Origin: Clostridiales bacterium
GTDB taxonomy: Bacteria; Bacillota; Clostridia; TANB77; CAG-508
Length of the DNA stretch: 43,796 nt
Assembly: GCA_019419955.1 (NCBI GenBank)
Contig: JAHZIB010000011.1
Span: forward strand, 1 to 43,796
Direction: 5' to 3'
Every line of letters starts with the position of its first letter. Positions within the stretch are counted from its first letter, which is position 1. The notes under the pieces were generated by a model. That model saw nothing but the letters and a program-made list of their open reading frames with translations. It had not been told where the DNA came from and did no database searches. The position numbers and the translations under genes are program-made. Below are positions 15,778 to 25,045 of this stretch, one piece after another.

Positions 15778-17526
15778 TTATTTTTGTGCTACATTAATGT
15801 GTACATCATCAAGCTGCTTCTGGCTAACCATACTTGGAGCTCCCATAAGTATATCTCTTGCTTTCTTATTTTTAGGAAATGCTATTACCTCTCTTATGTT
15901 ATCAGAATCCGCAATAAGCATTACCATTCTGTCCAAACCAGGTGCTGCACCCGCATGCGGTGGTGTTCCATATTGAAATGCATTATATAACGCTCCAAAC
16001 CTTGCCTCCACTTCTTTTTCAGAATAACCTGCTATTTCGAATGCTTTTACCATAAGTTCTGGATCGTGATTTCTCACGGCTCCTGAAGCCATCTCATATC
16101 CATTGCAAACAACATCATATTGATATGCCAATATATCAAGTGGTTCTCTATTCTCCAAAGCCTCCATTCCCCCCTGTGGCATTGAAAATGGGTTATGATT
16201 AAAATCTATTGTTCCTTCATCTGACAATTCATACATTGGAAAATCTGTTATAAAGCAAAATCTATATACATTTTTTTCTAGCAAGTTCAACCTCTTGCCA
16301 AGCTCAATTCTAATCAATCCAGCTATTTTTTGTGCCACTCTTAATTCATCTGCCACAAAGAAAATTGCATCATTTGTTTTAACTCCATATTCTTGTTCCA
16401 AACCTTGCTTAGCCTCATCTGTAATAAATTTAGCAATTCCTCCTGTATATCCATCTGCCTCAACTTTTACCCAAGCCAACCCGTTTGCACCTGTTTCCTC
16501 TTTTGCAAACTCTGTCATATTGTCAAAAAATTTTCTACCTTGCTCTGCACCATTTGGTACAACAATAATTTTTATAGTTTTTCCTTTAAATGCATTGAAC
16601 TCAGTATTCACAAACAACTTAGTCACATCTTGAATAATAAGTGGGTTTCTTAAATCTGGCTTATCTATTCCATATTTTTCCATAGCCTCTCTATATGGTA
16701 TACGTCTAAATGGTGCCTCATCTACTTTCCATGTTGTATGTTCCTTAAACACCGTAGTAAAAATATCTTCTAATATTTTAAATACATCTTCTTGCTCTGC
16801 GAAACTCATTTCAAAATCTAGTTGGTAAAACTCGCCTGGAGCTCTGTCTGCTCTAGGGTCTTCATCTCTAAAACATGGTGCTATTTGATAATACTTGTCA
16901 AACCCAGATACCATAAGAAGTTGCTTAAACTGTTGCGGTGCCTGTGGAAGCGCATAAAACTCTCCTGGATGCAATCTACTTGGAACCAAATAATCTCTTG
17001 CTCCTTCTGGCGATGAATTCGCCAAAATTGGCGTTTGTATTTCTGTAAATCCAAGTTCGTCCATTTTTCTCCTTAAAGTTTTCATCACTTTAGAACGAAG
17101 TAAAATGGTTTTATGTAATTTATCATTTCTTAAATCTAAAAATCTATACTCAAGCCTTAAATCTTCTCTAGCATCCCCTGTCTTTTCAGAATTGACCTCA
17201 AATGGCAAAACATTTTTGCACTTTCCTAAAACATTAATTTCCTTCGCTTCAATTTCTATCTCTCCTGTAGTAATTTTTGTATTCTTGTTGCTTCTCTCTA
17301 CAACTTGTCCCCTCACACTTATAACGCTCTCTGAAACAAGTTCATTTGCCTTTGTCATCAATTTCTCATCATCACTTACAACAACCTGCGTAATTCCAAA
17401 CTCATCACGTAAATCTATAAAATACATCGAACCCAAATTTCTAATTTTTTGAACCCATCCTGCAATTAATACTGTTTCTCCTACATTTGTTATGTTTAAT
17501 TCTCCACAATTATGGTCTCTATACAT
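15778..17526 (-). CDS. aspS: Aspartate--tRNA ligase
   Basis: AspRS charges tRNA-Asp; in bacteria with GatCAB it may also charge tRNA-Asn. The sequence is a full bacterial-type class II synthetase of about 582 residues. It has an N-terminal OB-fold anticodon domain (VLIAGWVQKIRNLGSMYFIDLRD), class II motif 2 (FRDEDPRADR), a bacterial GAD insertion at about residues 290-410, and motif 3 (GAAPGLDRMVML). The start chosen is the ATG at 17526 (MYRDHNCG), with AAGGG about ten bases upstream; two earlier ATGs fall in or beside that site. It often pairs with hisS in Firmicutes, but here the upstream neighbour is dtd. No T-box leader was found. Confidence 0.97.
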   Translation of the reverse strand: MYRDHNCGELNITNVGETVLIAGWVQKIRNLGSMYFIDLRDEFGITQVVVSDDEKLMTKANELVSESVISVRGQVVERSNKNTKITTGEIEIEAKEINVLGKCKNVLPFEVNSEKTGDAREDLRLEYRFLDLRNDKLHKTILLRSKVMKTLRRKMDELGFTEIQTPILANSSPEGARDYLVPSRLHPGEFYALPQAPQQFKQLLMVSGFDKYYQIAPCFRDEDPRADRAPGEFYQLDFEMSFAEQEDVFKILEDIFTTVFKEHTTWKVDEAPFRRIPYREAMEKYGIDKPDLRNPLIIQDVTKLFVNTEFNAFKGKTIKIIVVPNGAEQGRKFFDNMTEFAKEETGANGLAWVKVEADGYTGGIAKFITDEAKQGLEQEYGVKTNDAIFFVADELRVAQKIAGLIRIELGKRLNLLEKNVYRFCFITDFPMYELSDEGTIDFNHNPFSMPQGGMEALENREPLDILAYQYDVVCNGYEMASGAVRNHDPELMVKAFEIAGYSEKEVEARFGALYNAFQYGTPPHAGAAPGLDRMVMLIADSDNIREVIAFPKNKKARDILMGAPSMVSQKQLDDVHINVAQK

Positions 17527-17701
17527 AATCATCATCCCTTGCTTTATATATTTTTCATTGATAATGTCTTATCTTATCACAATTATTATACTATTTAATT
17601 TTTTTCAATATTAAATAGTATAAAACATTTCCTATGCTATCTAATATACACTATTTTTACCAAAAAAACAAGCATCCTCCACAATTATTTACCTTTCCTC
17701 T

Positions 17702-17768
17702 TTGCGAAATAGGAACACTTCTCTTTTCGCAACTTCTTACGAATTAGGGACACTCCTCCTTTCGCAAG
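17702..17768. repeat. REP-like GGGACAC repeat dimer (family 3), left of dtd
   Basis: Two head-to-tail units, each running from TTGCGAA or ACGAA through AGGGACACTCCTC to TTTCGCAA. The unit ends are inverted repeats (TTGCGAA/TTCGCAA). The same dimer occurs in the reverse orientation at 18287-18353, so dtd is enclosed by an inverted pair. Confidence 0.75.
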
Positions 17769-17772
17769 AAAT

Positions 17773-18210
17773 TTATTTTTCTAATATTATAGTAACAGGT
17801 CCATTATTTAAAAGCTTTACTTCCATATGAGCCCCAAATATTCCTCTTTCGACTTTAATACCATTTTGAGCACATTGTTTACAAAAATATTCATACAATT
17901 CGTTTGCATAATCTGGACTTGCTGCATTTATAAAAGATGGCCTATTTCCTCCACTGCAATCTGCGTAAAGCGTGAATTGGGACACAATAAGAAGTTCCCC
18001 TTTAATATCATTTATACTTAAATTCATCTTTTGTTTTTCATCTTCAAACACTCTTAAGTTACATAGTTTTTTTGCTAAATACTCTGCTGTTTCTTTCTGG
18101 TCAGCATGAGTCACGCCAAGTAGTACCAACAAACCTTTATCTATTTTTCCTACGATTTTGCCCTCTACTTCCACACTCGCATATTTAACTCTTTGTACAA
18201 TTAATTTCAT
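17773..18210 (-). CDS. dtd: D-aminoacyl-tRNA deacylase
   Basis: Dtd removes D-amino acids (and Gly mischarged on tRNA-Ala) from tRNA, recycling the tRNA. The 145-residue protein has full family length. It keeps the signature SQFTLYAD, the GGNRPSF segment, and the NNGPVTI C-terminal motif, whose Gly-Pro forms the chiral proofreading site together with SQF. The ATG at 18210 is preceded by TAGGAG. It is flanked on both sides by inverted copies of a REP-like repeat. The usual relA/spoT partner upstream is missing; instead it sits next to aspS, a loosely related translation-quality gene. Confidence 0.96.
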   Translation of the reverse strand: MKLIVQRVKYASVEVEGKIVGKIDKGLLVLLGVTHADQKETAEYLAKKLCNLRVFEDEKQKMNLSINDIKGELLIVSQFTLYADCSGGNRPSFINAASPDYANELYEYFCKQCAQNGIKVERGIFGAHMEVKLLNNGPVTIILEK

Positions 18211-18286
18211 TCTTATCGCTCCTATCTTTTTTATTAGGGTCTTTTCGTAATATTTTAATTTCCATTCTGCATTTATTGCTCAATTA

Positions 18287-18353
18287 CTTGCAAAAAAGAA
18301 GTATCCCTATTTCTCAAGAAGTTGCGAAATGAGGAGTGTCCCCAATTCGCAAG
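18287..18353. repeat. REP-like GGGACAC repeat dimer (family 3), right of dtd
   Basis: Reverse complement of the dimer at 17702-17768 with a modest number of differences; read on the minus strand it starts CTTGCGAATTGGGGACACTC. It lies between the start of dtd and the stop of the SpoU methyltransferase gene. Confidence 0.75.
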
Positions 18354-18359
18354 TTTGAC

Positions 18360-19151
18360 TCAGTCTCTGAGTTTTCTTCGAACATATTCATAAATTATTA
18401 TACTTGCTGCAACCGATGCGTTTAGGCTTTCTGTCTTTCCTAACATTGGTATAATAATTTTCTCATCTGCTATTTTTTGAACTTCTGATGACACTCCATT
18501 TGCTTCGTTTCCAATTACTATTACTTTTTTAGAATAGTCTGTTTCATAAATATTTTTCTTTCCTTCTAATGATGTTACTATCACTTTAAATTTATTTTTC
18601 TTTATTTCCTTTAATGTTTCTAATAAATTTTCTACTTCTATTATGTTAATCCTAAATATTGCTCCCATTGTTGAGCGAATTACTTTCGGGTTATATACAT
18701 CCACACTGTTTTTTGATAATATTATTTGGTTTAAATTTGCACTATCCGCTGTTCTAAGTATTGTTCCTAAATTTCCTGGATCTTGTAAATCGTCAAGTGC
18801 AATAATTATATCTTGTGAATAATCAATTTGTTTTTCCATATTTTGTTTTTCTACAATTGCTATAATTCCTTGAGGAGTTTTTACATCTGTGAGTAAATCA
18901 AATACTTTTTTAGTAACATACGTAATATCATATTTTGCAATTTCGTATAAAACTTCCTTGTTGATTTCTCCATTGTTTGTGCATTCCTCACAAATTACAA
19001 TCTTTTTTATTTTTGCATTTGCCTCTATTGCCTCATTTATTAACTTCATCCCCTCTATTATATAGCAATTTTCTAAATCCCTATACTTTTTTTCTTTCAA
19101 TTTTCTAATATTCTTTATAACCTCATTATCCTTACTTGTAATTATTTGCAC
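18360..19151 (-). CDS. SpoU/TrmH-family RNA 2'-O-methyltransferase
   Basis: Members methylate a ribose 2'-OH in rRNA or tRNA with S-adenosylmethionine. The 263-residue protein has an N-terminal substrate-binding domain (IRKLKEKKYRDLENCYIIEG) and a C-terminal SPOUT knot domain with the three family motifs: DPGNLGTILRTAD at about 142, VIGNEANGVS, and IPMLGKTESLNASVAASI. The N-terminal domain points to the YsgA/RlmB-like group acting on rRNA, but the exact target nucleotide cannot be told. The start is a GTG at 19151 with GGGAGG six bases upstream. It lies downstream of mfd and upstream of dtd on the same strand; the pheST genes that often follow such genes are absent. Confidence 0.9.
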   Translation of the reverse strand: MQIITSKDNEVIKNIRKLKEKKYRDLENCYIIEGMKLINEAIEANAKIKKIVICEECTNNGEINKEVLYEIAKYDITYVTKKVFDLLTDVKTPQGIIAIVEKQNMEKQIDYSQDIIIALDDLQDPGNLGTILRTADSANLNQIILSKNSVDVYNPKVIRSTMGAIFRINIIEVENLLETLKEIKKNKFKVIVTSLEGKKNIYETDYSKKVIVIGNEANGVSSEVQKIADEKIIIPMLGKTESLNASVAASIIIYEYVRRKLRD

Positions 19152-19221
19152 TGCAAACCTCCCTTATTTATATTTTCTTTATCCAGTTTAAGTTTCATTA
19201 ATATTTCACTGTTCTTGCTCA

Positions 19222-22200
19222 TTATTGCCGTTCTTTCACAATTGTTTCTACATTTGCCCTCAGAAATTCCTTAATTCCATCGACTAATTCTTCGTCTTTT
19301 AGATTATCACTCCTAAGTGTAATATATGGTTCTATTCCTGTTGAAAATTTAATATTATTACCATATTTGTTTATTAAAGAAGAAACAATTTCAGGATTGT
19401 ACTTATTCTTATCATAGTAAAATACTATATTCTTCACATTAGCATACATATTTTTCTTTTCTGCAACCTTTATAACTCCTGCCCTTGCACATAATTCTTT
19501 TATCCTTGCAACTTCAATTAAGTTTTCAAGTTCTTTTGGCATTATTCCGTATCTATCAATTATTTCATCTATAACATTTTGTATATCTTCCTCTGACCTA
19601 CAAAGTGCAATATTTTGATATACTTCAATTTTTTGACTACTATTATTAATATATTCATCTGGAATATAGCTAGAAATATTAATATCTATTTGAATTTCCT
19701 GCTCATCTTCTACTTCTATACCCTGCATTTCCTTTACAACTTGGTCAAGTAAATTGCAGTAAGTATCATATCCAACCTGTTCCATGTGTCCATGTTGAAT
19801 TTCTCCCAACATACTACCAGCACCTCTTATTTCCAAGTCTCTCATAGCAATCTTAAACCCTGAACCAAATTCCGTAAATTCACGTATAGCCTTGAGCCTT
19901 TTGTCTGCAATTTCTGATAATAGTTTGTCTCTTTTATAAGTAATATATGCATATGCTTGCTTATCACTTCTTCCAACTCTTCCTCTTATTTGATAAAGTT
20001 GAGCTAATCCTAATCTATCTGCATTTTCTACAATTATTGTATTTGCATTTGGAATATCTATTCCAGACTCTAAAATAGTAGTACATACTAAAACATTGAT
20101 TTCACCATTTACAAATTTCTCCATTATATCTTCAATCTCTTTACCAGTCATCTTTCCATGTGCAAATTCCACTTTTGCTTCTTGGACCAATTCTGATAAC
20201 TCTATTGCTTTTTTAGCAATATTTTCCACATTATTATATAAGTAAAATACTTGTCCGCTTCTCTCTAATTCTTTTGTTATAGCCTCTTTTATTACTTCTT
20301 TGTCATATTCTAGCACATATGTCTGCACAGGTCTTCTATTTTGTGGTGGTTCATATATAACAGACATGTCACGCACACCAAGTATAGACATGTGTAATGT
20401 TCTTGGAATTGGAGTTGCAGTCATTGTAAGAACATCTACATTAGTTTTTAATTTTTTTATTTTTTCCTTATCCTTAACGCCAAACCTGTGTTCCTCATCT
20501 ATTATTAATAATCCTAAATCTCTAAACTCAACATCTTGACTTAATAGCCTGTGAGTTCCAATTACCACATCAACTTCACCAAGCTTAAGTTTTTTTATAG
20601 TCTGCTCTTGTTCCTTTTTTGTCCTAAACCTATTCAAGAGTTCTACTGTTATGGCAAAGTTTTCCATCCTCTTTTTAAAACTTTCATATTGCTGGTTTGC
20701 AAGTACTGTAGTTGGTACCAAATATGCAACTTGTTTGTGGTCCATAACTGCTTTAAAAGCAGCTCTAATTGCAACTTCTGTTTTTCCATATCCAACATCA
20801 CCACAAAGTAACCTATCCATGGGTATTGCTAGTTCCATATCTTTTTTTACTTCTTCTATACATCTTAATTGGTCATCTGTTTCTTGATAAGGAAACTCTG
20901 CTTCAAACTGACTTTGCCATTCAGTATCTTTCGAAAAAGCAAAACCCTTTATTTTCTGCCTCTTTGCATATAGTTCTATTAAATCTTTTGCAACCTCTTT
21001 TAAATTTTTCTTAACCTTACTCTTTATATTGCTCCATTCCTTACTGCCCAATCTATTTAATCTAGGAGCTGAATCTCCTCCTCCAATATATTTACGCACA
21101 TTATCTAAACCACTTGTTGGAACATAAAGCATATCATCATTTCTATACTTAATTTTAATGTAATCCTTAATTACTCCGTCTGCCTTAATAGTATTTACTC
21201 CAACAAATTGACCAATACCATGAATCCTATGAACAACATAATCTCCTGGAACCAAATCTGCAAAAACAACTTTTTCTCCTTGTTTAAAAGCCACGTTAGT
21301 TCTTTTTTTCCCTGCTTTATTTTCAAAAACATCTGACATATTTATGACTACTAAATTCATGTCATATGCTTCAAATCCTGAAGAAAGTGAGCCAGTAGAA
21401 ATTAAAATACTACCTTGAACTACTTTTCCATATTCTTCATTTAACCCCACAATACCTTTTGCATTTTTTTGTACCTCATTTGGAACTATATCATTTTCTT
21501 CTAGCAGTATCCTTATTCTCTCTATATTTTCTGTACTACCTGCTAAAACTATTATCTCTTTTTTATCAGAAATCCATTTTTTTATTTCTCCAATTAATAT
21601 CTCTGTTTCACTTTTAAAAAAATTCAATTGTCTATAATGAAATTCAATTTTATTAATCAAGTTTCCATTATTTTCAGCAAGATATATTACCTGCTTTTCT
21701 TCAAAAATATTACTCCAAGCTTGAATATCGAATTTACTAACATTTTCTATTGCTTCAGGTATAAACCTTTCCTTTTCAGTAAGAGAATTTATTAAATTGT
21801 TATTTTCTATAATAATATTTTCTATTCTCTGTCTTACTTTAGCATTCTCATCTATTATTAATAAACAATTTTCGGTTAAATACTCTAAAAAACTTTCATT
21901 GCTCGTATAAAATTCATTAAAATATTTATCTATTTTGCTTGTATATTCACCATTTTGCATTGTTTCTATGTCTATCTGCGAACACTCTGTACCATATTTT
22001 TCTTTTATTCTATCAGTAACTTCTGAAATTATCTTAGAATACTCTGGAATTTTCTCATCTTCATCATCATACTCCAATATGTATTCATGAGCTGGTAAAA
22101 TAGTTACTCTATCTGTCATTTCTACTGTTCTTTGAGAACTATAATTAAAATATCTGATAGAATCAACTTCATCCCCCCAAAATTCTATTCTAACTCCCAT

Positions 22201-22788
22201 ATTCTCAGATACGCCAATATCGACAATTCCGCCTCTAATGCTAAATTGTCCTTTTCCTTCTACCAAATCGTTTCTTTCATATCCTATTAGCAAAAGCAAT
22301 TGTTTTAAATTAGTTAAACTTTTTTTCCCTTTAAATCTAGTACACTCAAACATATTTCCTACATTAAAAGAAATAACGTTTCTATACAATACTTCCTTTG
22401 GTAGCATAGTTTGCATAAGTGCTTCTATTGTAGTTACAACTATATCAACTTTGTGAGAATAAATTTTATTTAATACTTCAATACGCTCAAAAGGTAAATC
22501 TTTGCTGCCTGACACGTAATCATAAGATGCAACCTCTTTTTTCCCAAAATATTCCACTCTATCTGTATAAAATTTCAAGTCCTTCATAAGCTCTTTTGCT
22601 TGTAATTCATTGTATGTTACAACACAGATAGGATTTTTTTGTTCTTGTTTAATTGCAGAAATAATCTGCGATTTTCCCACGAATACTAACCCCGATATAT
22701 TTATCGGGGTTTTTTTGTTCTCAATTTCATGCAACAATTCTGCAAACTTATCTGTTTGTTTCAGTTTTTGTATAAGTAAGTTCTTCAT
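19222..22788 (-). CDS. mfd: Transcription-repair coupling factor Mfd
   Basis: Mfd pushes stalled RNA polymerase off DNA lesions and recruits UvrA. The 1188-residue protein is full length. Its N-terminal UvrB-like region includes GGIVDIG, the RNA polymerase interaction domain lies near GDYVVHRIHGIGQFVG, and the RecG-like helicase shows GDVGYGKTEVA (Walker A), IIDEEHRFG, TMTATPIPRTL and QIRGRVGRSDKQAYAY. The TRCF C-terminal domain follows. The ATG at 22788 has AGAAGG upstream and lies 9 bases after the greA stop, so the two genes are probably co-transcribed. An intrinsic-terminator-like hairpin in the opposite orientation is embedded in codons about 26-34. Confidence 0.97.
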   Translation of the reverse strand: MKNLLIQKLKQTDKFAELLHEIENKKTPINISGLVFVGKSQIISAIKQEQKNPICVVTYNELQAKELMKDLKFYTDRVEYFGKKEVASYDYVSGSKDLPFERIEVLNKIYSHKVDIVVTTIEALMQTMLPKEVLYRNVISFNVGNMFECTRFKGKKSLTNLKQLLLLIGYERNDLVEGKGQFSIRGGIVDIGVSENMGVRIEFWGDEVDSIRYFNYSSQRTVEMTDRVTILPAHEYILEYDDEDEKIPEYSKIISEVTDRIKEKYGTECSQIDIETMQNGEYTSKIDKYFNEFYTSNESFLEYLTENCLLIIDENAKVRQRIENIIIENNNLINSLTEKERFIPEAIENVSKFDIQAWSNIFEEKQVIYLAENNGNLINKIEFHYRQLNFFKSETEILIGEIKKWISDKKEIIVLAGSTENIERIRILLEENDIVPNEVQKNAKGIVGLNEEYGKVVQGSILISTGSLSSGFEAYDMNLVVINMSDVFENKAGKKRTNVAFKQGEKVVFADLVPGDYVVHRIHGIGQFVGVNTIKADGVIKDYIKIKYRNDDMLYVPTSGLDNVRKYIGGGDSAPRLNRLGSKEWSNIKSKVKKNLKEVAKDLIELYAKRQKIKGFAFSKDTEWQSQFEAEFPYQETDDQLRCIEEVKKDMELAIPMDRLLCGDVGYGKTEVAIRAAFKAVMDHKQVAYLVPTTVLANQQYESFKKRMENFAITVELLNRFRTKKEQEQTIKKLKLGEVDVVIGTHRLLSQDVEFRDLGLLIIDEEHRFGVKDKEKIKKLKTNVDVLTMTATPIPRTLHMSILGVRDMSVIYEPPQNRRPVQTYVLEYDKEVIKEAITKELERSGQVFYLYNNVENIAKKAIELSELVQEAKVEFAHGKMTGKEIEDIMEKFVNGEINVLVCTTILESGIDIPNANTIIVENADRLGLAQLYQIRGRVGRSDKQAYAYITYKRDKLLSEIADKRLKAIREFTEFGSGFKIAMRDLEIRGAGSMLGEIQHGHMEQVGYDTYCNLLDQVVKEMQGIEVEDEQEIQIDINISSYIPDEYINNSSQKIEVYQNIALCRSEEDIQNVIDEIIDRYGIMPKELENLIEVARIKELCARAGVIKVAEKKNMYANVKNIVFYYDKNKYNPEIVSSLINKYGNNIKFSTGIEPYITLRSDNLKDEELVDGIKEFLRANVETIVKERQ
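22688..22717 (+). terminator. Canonical terminator hairpin inside mfd, antisense orientation
   Basis: A perfect 10-bp stem AACCCCGATA (22688-22697) with TATCGGGGTT (22702-22711), a 4-base loop and then TTTTTTG on the plus strand. The sequence also encodes a normal Mfd segment (KKTPINISGL) on the minus strand. As read on the plus strand it fits all rules for an intrinsic terminator. Confidence 0.6.
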
Positions 22789-22797
22789 AATAACCTT

Positions 22798-23277
22798 CTA
22801 CTTTGTGATTGAGATAATTTTATATTTTATAACACCTGCTGGTGCTTGAGCCTCTATGACTTGACCTTTTTTAGCTCCCATTAAAGCAGATCCTATTGGA
22901 GATTCGTTAGATATTTTGTTCTGAGCCAAGTCGACTTCTGTTGAACCTACAATAGTATAAAGTTCTTCTTCATTAAACTCCATATCTAGAACTTTAACAG
23001 TATTCCCAACTTGAACTGTTTTAGTATCAATCTCAGACTCATCTATAATCTTAGCATATCTTAACTTATTCTCTAATTCAGCTATTTTAGTTTCATTTGC
23101 TGCTTGAGCATTCTTTGCCTCATCATACTCAGAATTTTCAGACAAATCTCCAAATCCCAAAGCAACTTTTATTCTTTCAGCTATTTCGGCTCTCTTTTCT
23201 GTTGTTAAAAATTCTAATTCCTTTTCTAGATTGTCATATCCCTCTTGGGTTAGTAAAACCTCTTTTTCACTATCCAT
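22798..23277 (-). CDS. greA: Transcript cleavage factor GreA
   Basis: GreA enters the secondary channel of backtracked RNA polymerase and triggers cleavage of the RNA 3' end. The 159-residue product has normal length. Its N-terminal coiled coil carries the acidic tip region (GFGDLSENSEYDEAKNAQ at about residues 41-58, with the D and E that hold the catalytic metal), and a C-terminal FKBP-like domain ends SPIGSALMGAKKGQ...EAQAPAG. The ATG at 23277 has AAGGAGG upstream. It precedes mfd by 9 bases; both factors deal with stalled polymerase, which makes the pairing meaningful. Confidence 0.97.
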   Translation of the reverse strand: MDSEKEVLLTQEGYDNLEKELEFLTTEKRAEIAERIKVALGFGDLSENSEYDEAKNAQAANETKIAELENKLRYAKIIDESEIDTKTVQVGNTVKVLDMEFNEEELYTIVGSTEVDLAQNKISNESPIGSALMGAKKGQVIEAQAPAGVIKYKIISITK

Positions 23278-23314
23278 CTTGTTTCCCTCCTTTTTGTTAG
23301 AAAATTGGATATTC

Positions 23315-23385
23315 GCGTAAAATTATTATTATATTAAATTGTTAATACTTTTTTACGCATAAAAGCCTCGAGCTTACACTCGGGC
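23315..23385 (-). other. Two nested hairpins upstream of greA
   Basis: On the minus strand GCCCGAG-TGTAAG-CTCGAGGC (23385-23365, one bulge) is followed by TTTTATG, a terminator-like unit. Immediately downstream, GCGTAAAA and TTTTACGC (23351-23358 and 23315-23322) can pair over an AT-rich loop. No minus-strand gene lies upstream of the first hairpin before the divergent murC start, so it may be a greA leader attenuator or the end of a short RNA. The rest of the 382-base gap (23278-23659) shows only the murC promoter. Confidence 0.4.
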
Positions 23386-23602
23386 AATTATTCTTAAATA
23401 TTTATATTCTATGCAAAAACATAAAATATATTACATGAATTATATATTAAACTAATTTTCGCTTTTTGTCAAGTTTTGTTGTGTGAATTTTTTGTAAATT
23501 TCTTAAATCTTAATTGATGCATGAGAAGAAAGACATTTCGCAGTAGAAATCTTTGTAGCAACAGCGCAATAGCACCAATATAAATTTTTATCATATATTA
23601 TA

Positions 23603-23631
23603 TTGAAAATATTGAAAAAAGAGTATATAAT
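23603..23631 (+). promoter_or_regulatory. Promoter of murC, near consensus
   Basis: TTGAAA (23603-23608), a 17-base spacer and a perfect TATAAT (23626-23631) lie just ahead of the ribosome site (AAAGGAG at about 23647) and the ATG at 23660. The implied leader is about 20 bases. This is the best sigma-A promoter in the window. Confidence 0.8.
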
Positions 23632-23659
23632 AGTGTTGATGCATTTAAAGGAGTGTGCA

Positions 23660-25045
23660 ATGAGAATGGTAAATATAGAGAGTTTAAAACAATATAAACA
23701 CATACATATGATAGGTATAGGTGGAGTAAGTATGAGCGGTATTGCTGAAATATTGCATTACTTAGGTTTTATCATTACTGGTTCGGATGCTTCACAATCC
23801 GAAGTTACTGATAAACTTATAAAACATCATATTCCTGTTAAAATAGGTCATGATATAGAAAATCTAGAAAAATCTAATCTAGTTGTTTTTAGTGCTGCAA
23901 TAAAGAAAGATGATCCAGAATTGCTTAGGGCAAAAGAACTAAACATCCCTACAATTGAAAGAGGAACTTTCTTAGGTACATTAACCAAGGCTTTTCGAAA
24001 TACAATTTGCGTTTCTGGAACTCATGGAAAAACAACTACTACCTCTATGATTTCTTTATGCTTTTTAGAGGCTTGTAAAGATCCATCTATTCAGGTAGGA
24101 GCTTATTTAAATCAAATAGATGGTAATTATAGAGTAGGCACTAGCGATTATTTTATCATAGAAGCTTGTGAATATGTTGAAAGTTACTTGAAACTCTATC
24201 CTAAGGCTGAAGTCATACTAAATATAGATAATGACCATCTAGATTATTTTGGCACAATTGATAATATTATTAAATCTTTTAGCAATTACGTAAAACTTAT
24301 ACCTGATGATGGATTATTAGTAATTAATTGGGATGACCCAAACTGTATGAAACTTACTAAAAACACTCGTGCAAAAGTGCTTACTTACGGTATTGAAAAT
24401 CAAAATGCTAATTTTGTTGCAAGAAACATTAAATTTAATAGTAATGGTTTTCCTACTTTTGATGTATATTTCAATAATAATTTCTATAAAACAATTTCTT
24501 TATCTGTACCAGGAGAACATAATGTTATGAATGCTCTTGCTTGCATAGCAGTTTGCCATGAATATGGTATAGAAAAAGAAGACATTAAAAACGCACTATA
24601 TAAATACACAGGGGCTCATAGAAGATTTGAATATAAAGGTAGTTTTAATAATGTAAATGTATATGATGACTATGGTCATCATCCAACAGAAATAATTGCC
24701 ACAGCAAATGCTTTAAAACAGAAAAAATACCATGAATCTTGGGTTGTTTTTCAACCACATACTTACAGTAGAACACAAAACCTGCTAGATGAATTTGCTA
24801 ATGCGTTAACTAATTTTGATAATATTATTGTTACTGACATTTATGCAGCACGTGAAAATAATACCTATAATGTAAGCTCTGAAGACATTGTTGATAAAAT
24901 TAAAAAGTTGGGTCATAAAGCTATATATATTGCTAATTTTAGTGACATTGTCAAATATATTAAAGAGAATGCAAAACCTAAAGATATTGTACTTACTTTG
25001 GGGGCTGGAACAGTTACAAATATTGGACCAATGCTTGTTGAATAA
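23660..25045 (+). CDS. murC: UDP-N-acetylmuramate--L-alanine ligase
   Basis: MurC adds L-alanine to UDP-MurNAc, the first step of the peptidoglycan stem peptide, in the cytoplasm. The 461-residue protein has the N-terminal nucleotide-binding motif HMIGIGGVSMSGIAEIL, the Mur ATP loop GTHGKTTTTSM, the EACEY segment, NIDNDHLDYFG, HRRFEYKG and the C-terminal domain DDYGHHPTEI. The start at 23660 has AAAGGAG upstream; in-frame codons back to 23603 overlap the promoter and cannot be translated from it. It is divergent from greA and closed by a terminator at 25177-25234. Confidence 0.96.
   Translation: MRMVNIESLKQYKHIHMIGIGGVSMSGIAEILHYLGFIITGSDASQSEVTDKLIKHHIPVKIGHDIENLEKSNLVVFSAAIKKDDPELLRAKELNIPTIERGTFLGTLTKAFRNTICVSGTHGKTTTTSMISLCFLEACKDPSIQVGAYLNQIDGNYRVGTSDYFIIEACEYVESYLKLYPKAEVILNIDNDHLDYFGTIDNIIKSFSNYVKLIPDDGLLVINWDDPNCMKLTKNTRAKVLTYGIENQNANFVARNIKFNSNGFPTFDVYFNNNFYKTISLSVPGEHNVMNALACIAVCHEYGIEKEDIKNALYKYTGAHRRFEYKGSFNNVNVYDDYGHHPTEIIATANALKQKKYHESWVVFQPHTYSRTQNLLDEFANALTNFDNIIVTDIYAARENNTYNVSSEDIVDKIKKLGHKAIYIANFSDIVKYIKENAKPKDIVLTLGAGTVTNIGPMLVE

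Noticed and set aside
17527..17701. T-box or riboswitch upstream of aspS
   Set aside because: Only an AT hairpin (17588-17621) without a following U-tract is seen; no T-box core motif, no antiterminator pair.
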